5,730 bases of DNA, from positions 1-5,730 of the forward strand of contig JARHYV010000269.1 of assembly GCA_029258495.1 (NCBI GenBank), written 5' to 3'. The notes under the pieces are model-generated. The model did not search any database. It had not been told where the DNA came from and was given only the letters and a program-made list of their open reading frames with translations. This document shows positions 5,606-5,730 of this stretch, piece after piece. A program made the position numbers and the translations under genes. The DNA comes from Faecousia sp. GTDB lineage: Bacteria > Bacillota > Clostridia > Oscillospirales > Oscillospiraceae. Within the stretch, counting starts at the first letter, position 1. Each line of letters opens with the position of its first letter.

Positions 5606-5614
5606 GGGAAACTT

Positions 5615-5730
5615 TCAAATTACATCCCTGATTTTGCTGTTTTCCCAATTCAAATCGGAAAAATATGCCCTTGCCTTCTTCTCATCCCGGTAGATCGCTG
5701 CTTTCAGCTCTTCCAGTGAAGAAAACCGCT
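5615..5730 (-). CDS. ribF: C-terminal end of riboflavin kinase/FAD synthetase (partial)
   Basis: Only the last 37 codons are present, entering from the right edge and ending at TGA 5615-5617. The fragment has RFSSLEELKAAIYRDEKKA, which matches the typical ending of bacterial RibF, where an F-x-S-x-EEL-x-x-x-I-x-x-D-x-x-x-A pattern forms the last helix of the flavokinase domain, then a short tail ending KIRDVI. RibF phosphorylates riboflavin to FMN and adenylates FMN to FAD. The gene order ribF-rpsO-pnp in the same direction is common in Firmicutes and supports the call. The catalytic parts are outside the window. Confidence 0.8.
   Translation of the reverse strand, partial: RFSSLEELKAAIYRDEKKARAYFSDLNWENSKIRDVI

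Overview
The window looks like chromosomal DNA from an anaerobic, Gram-positive Clostridia-type bacterium, most likely of the Oscillospirales (Ruminococcaceae-like) kind. The reasons are the Firmicutes gene order ribF-rpsO-pnp, strong Shine-Dalgarno sequences throughout, Firmicutes-type S15 and PNPase proteins, and a downstream group of small acetyltransferase and methyltransferase genes of a sort common in gut Clostridia. The taxonomic placement is inferred from protein character and gene order, not from a search. All genes lie on the minus strand, so transcription runs from the right edge to the left.

Core block (about 2854-5730). The right edge holds the last 37 codons of a probable ribF. 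A well-formed promoter follows it, then a structured leader and rpsO (ribosomal protein S15). Between rpsO and pnp lie two RNA hairpins: a terminator-like one just after rpsO, and a long nested stem-loop ending 20 bases before the pnp Shine-Dalgarno. pnp encodes a full-length polynucleotide phosphorylase with RNase PH, KH and S1 domains. A strong intrinsic terminator ends the block. In E. coli the same gene pair has an intergenic terminator and an RNase III-cut pnp leader stem used for autoregulation. The architecture here suggests a comparable arrangement.

Accessory block (about 1-2824). A near-consensus promoter with an extended -10 element starts just past the pnp terminator. It appears to drive a compact five-gene operon: an NTF2/SnoaL-like protein, a GNAT acetyltransferase overlapping it by 17 bases, a class I SAM-dependent methyltransferase, a second GNAT, and a third GNAT interrupted by one in-frame TAG. 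The family assignments are good, but no substrate can be read from the sequence. The group may modify small molecules or confer tolerance to them; that is inference. By eye, this block is poorer in G+C than pnp.

Left edge (1-97). This holds a perfect 10-bp inverted repeat at the very end, a 12-bp palindrome, and a 30-codon open frame running off the window, which I do not recognise.

I see no mobile element, CRISPR array, tRNA or rRNA, and nothing I can defend as a wholly new system. The observations most worth following are the TAG-interrupted acetyltransferase and the pnp leader structure.
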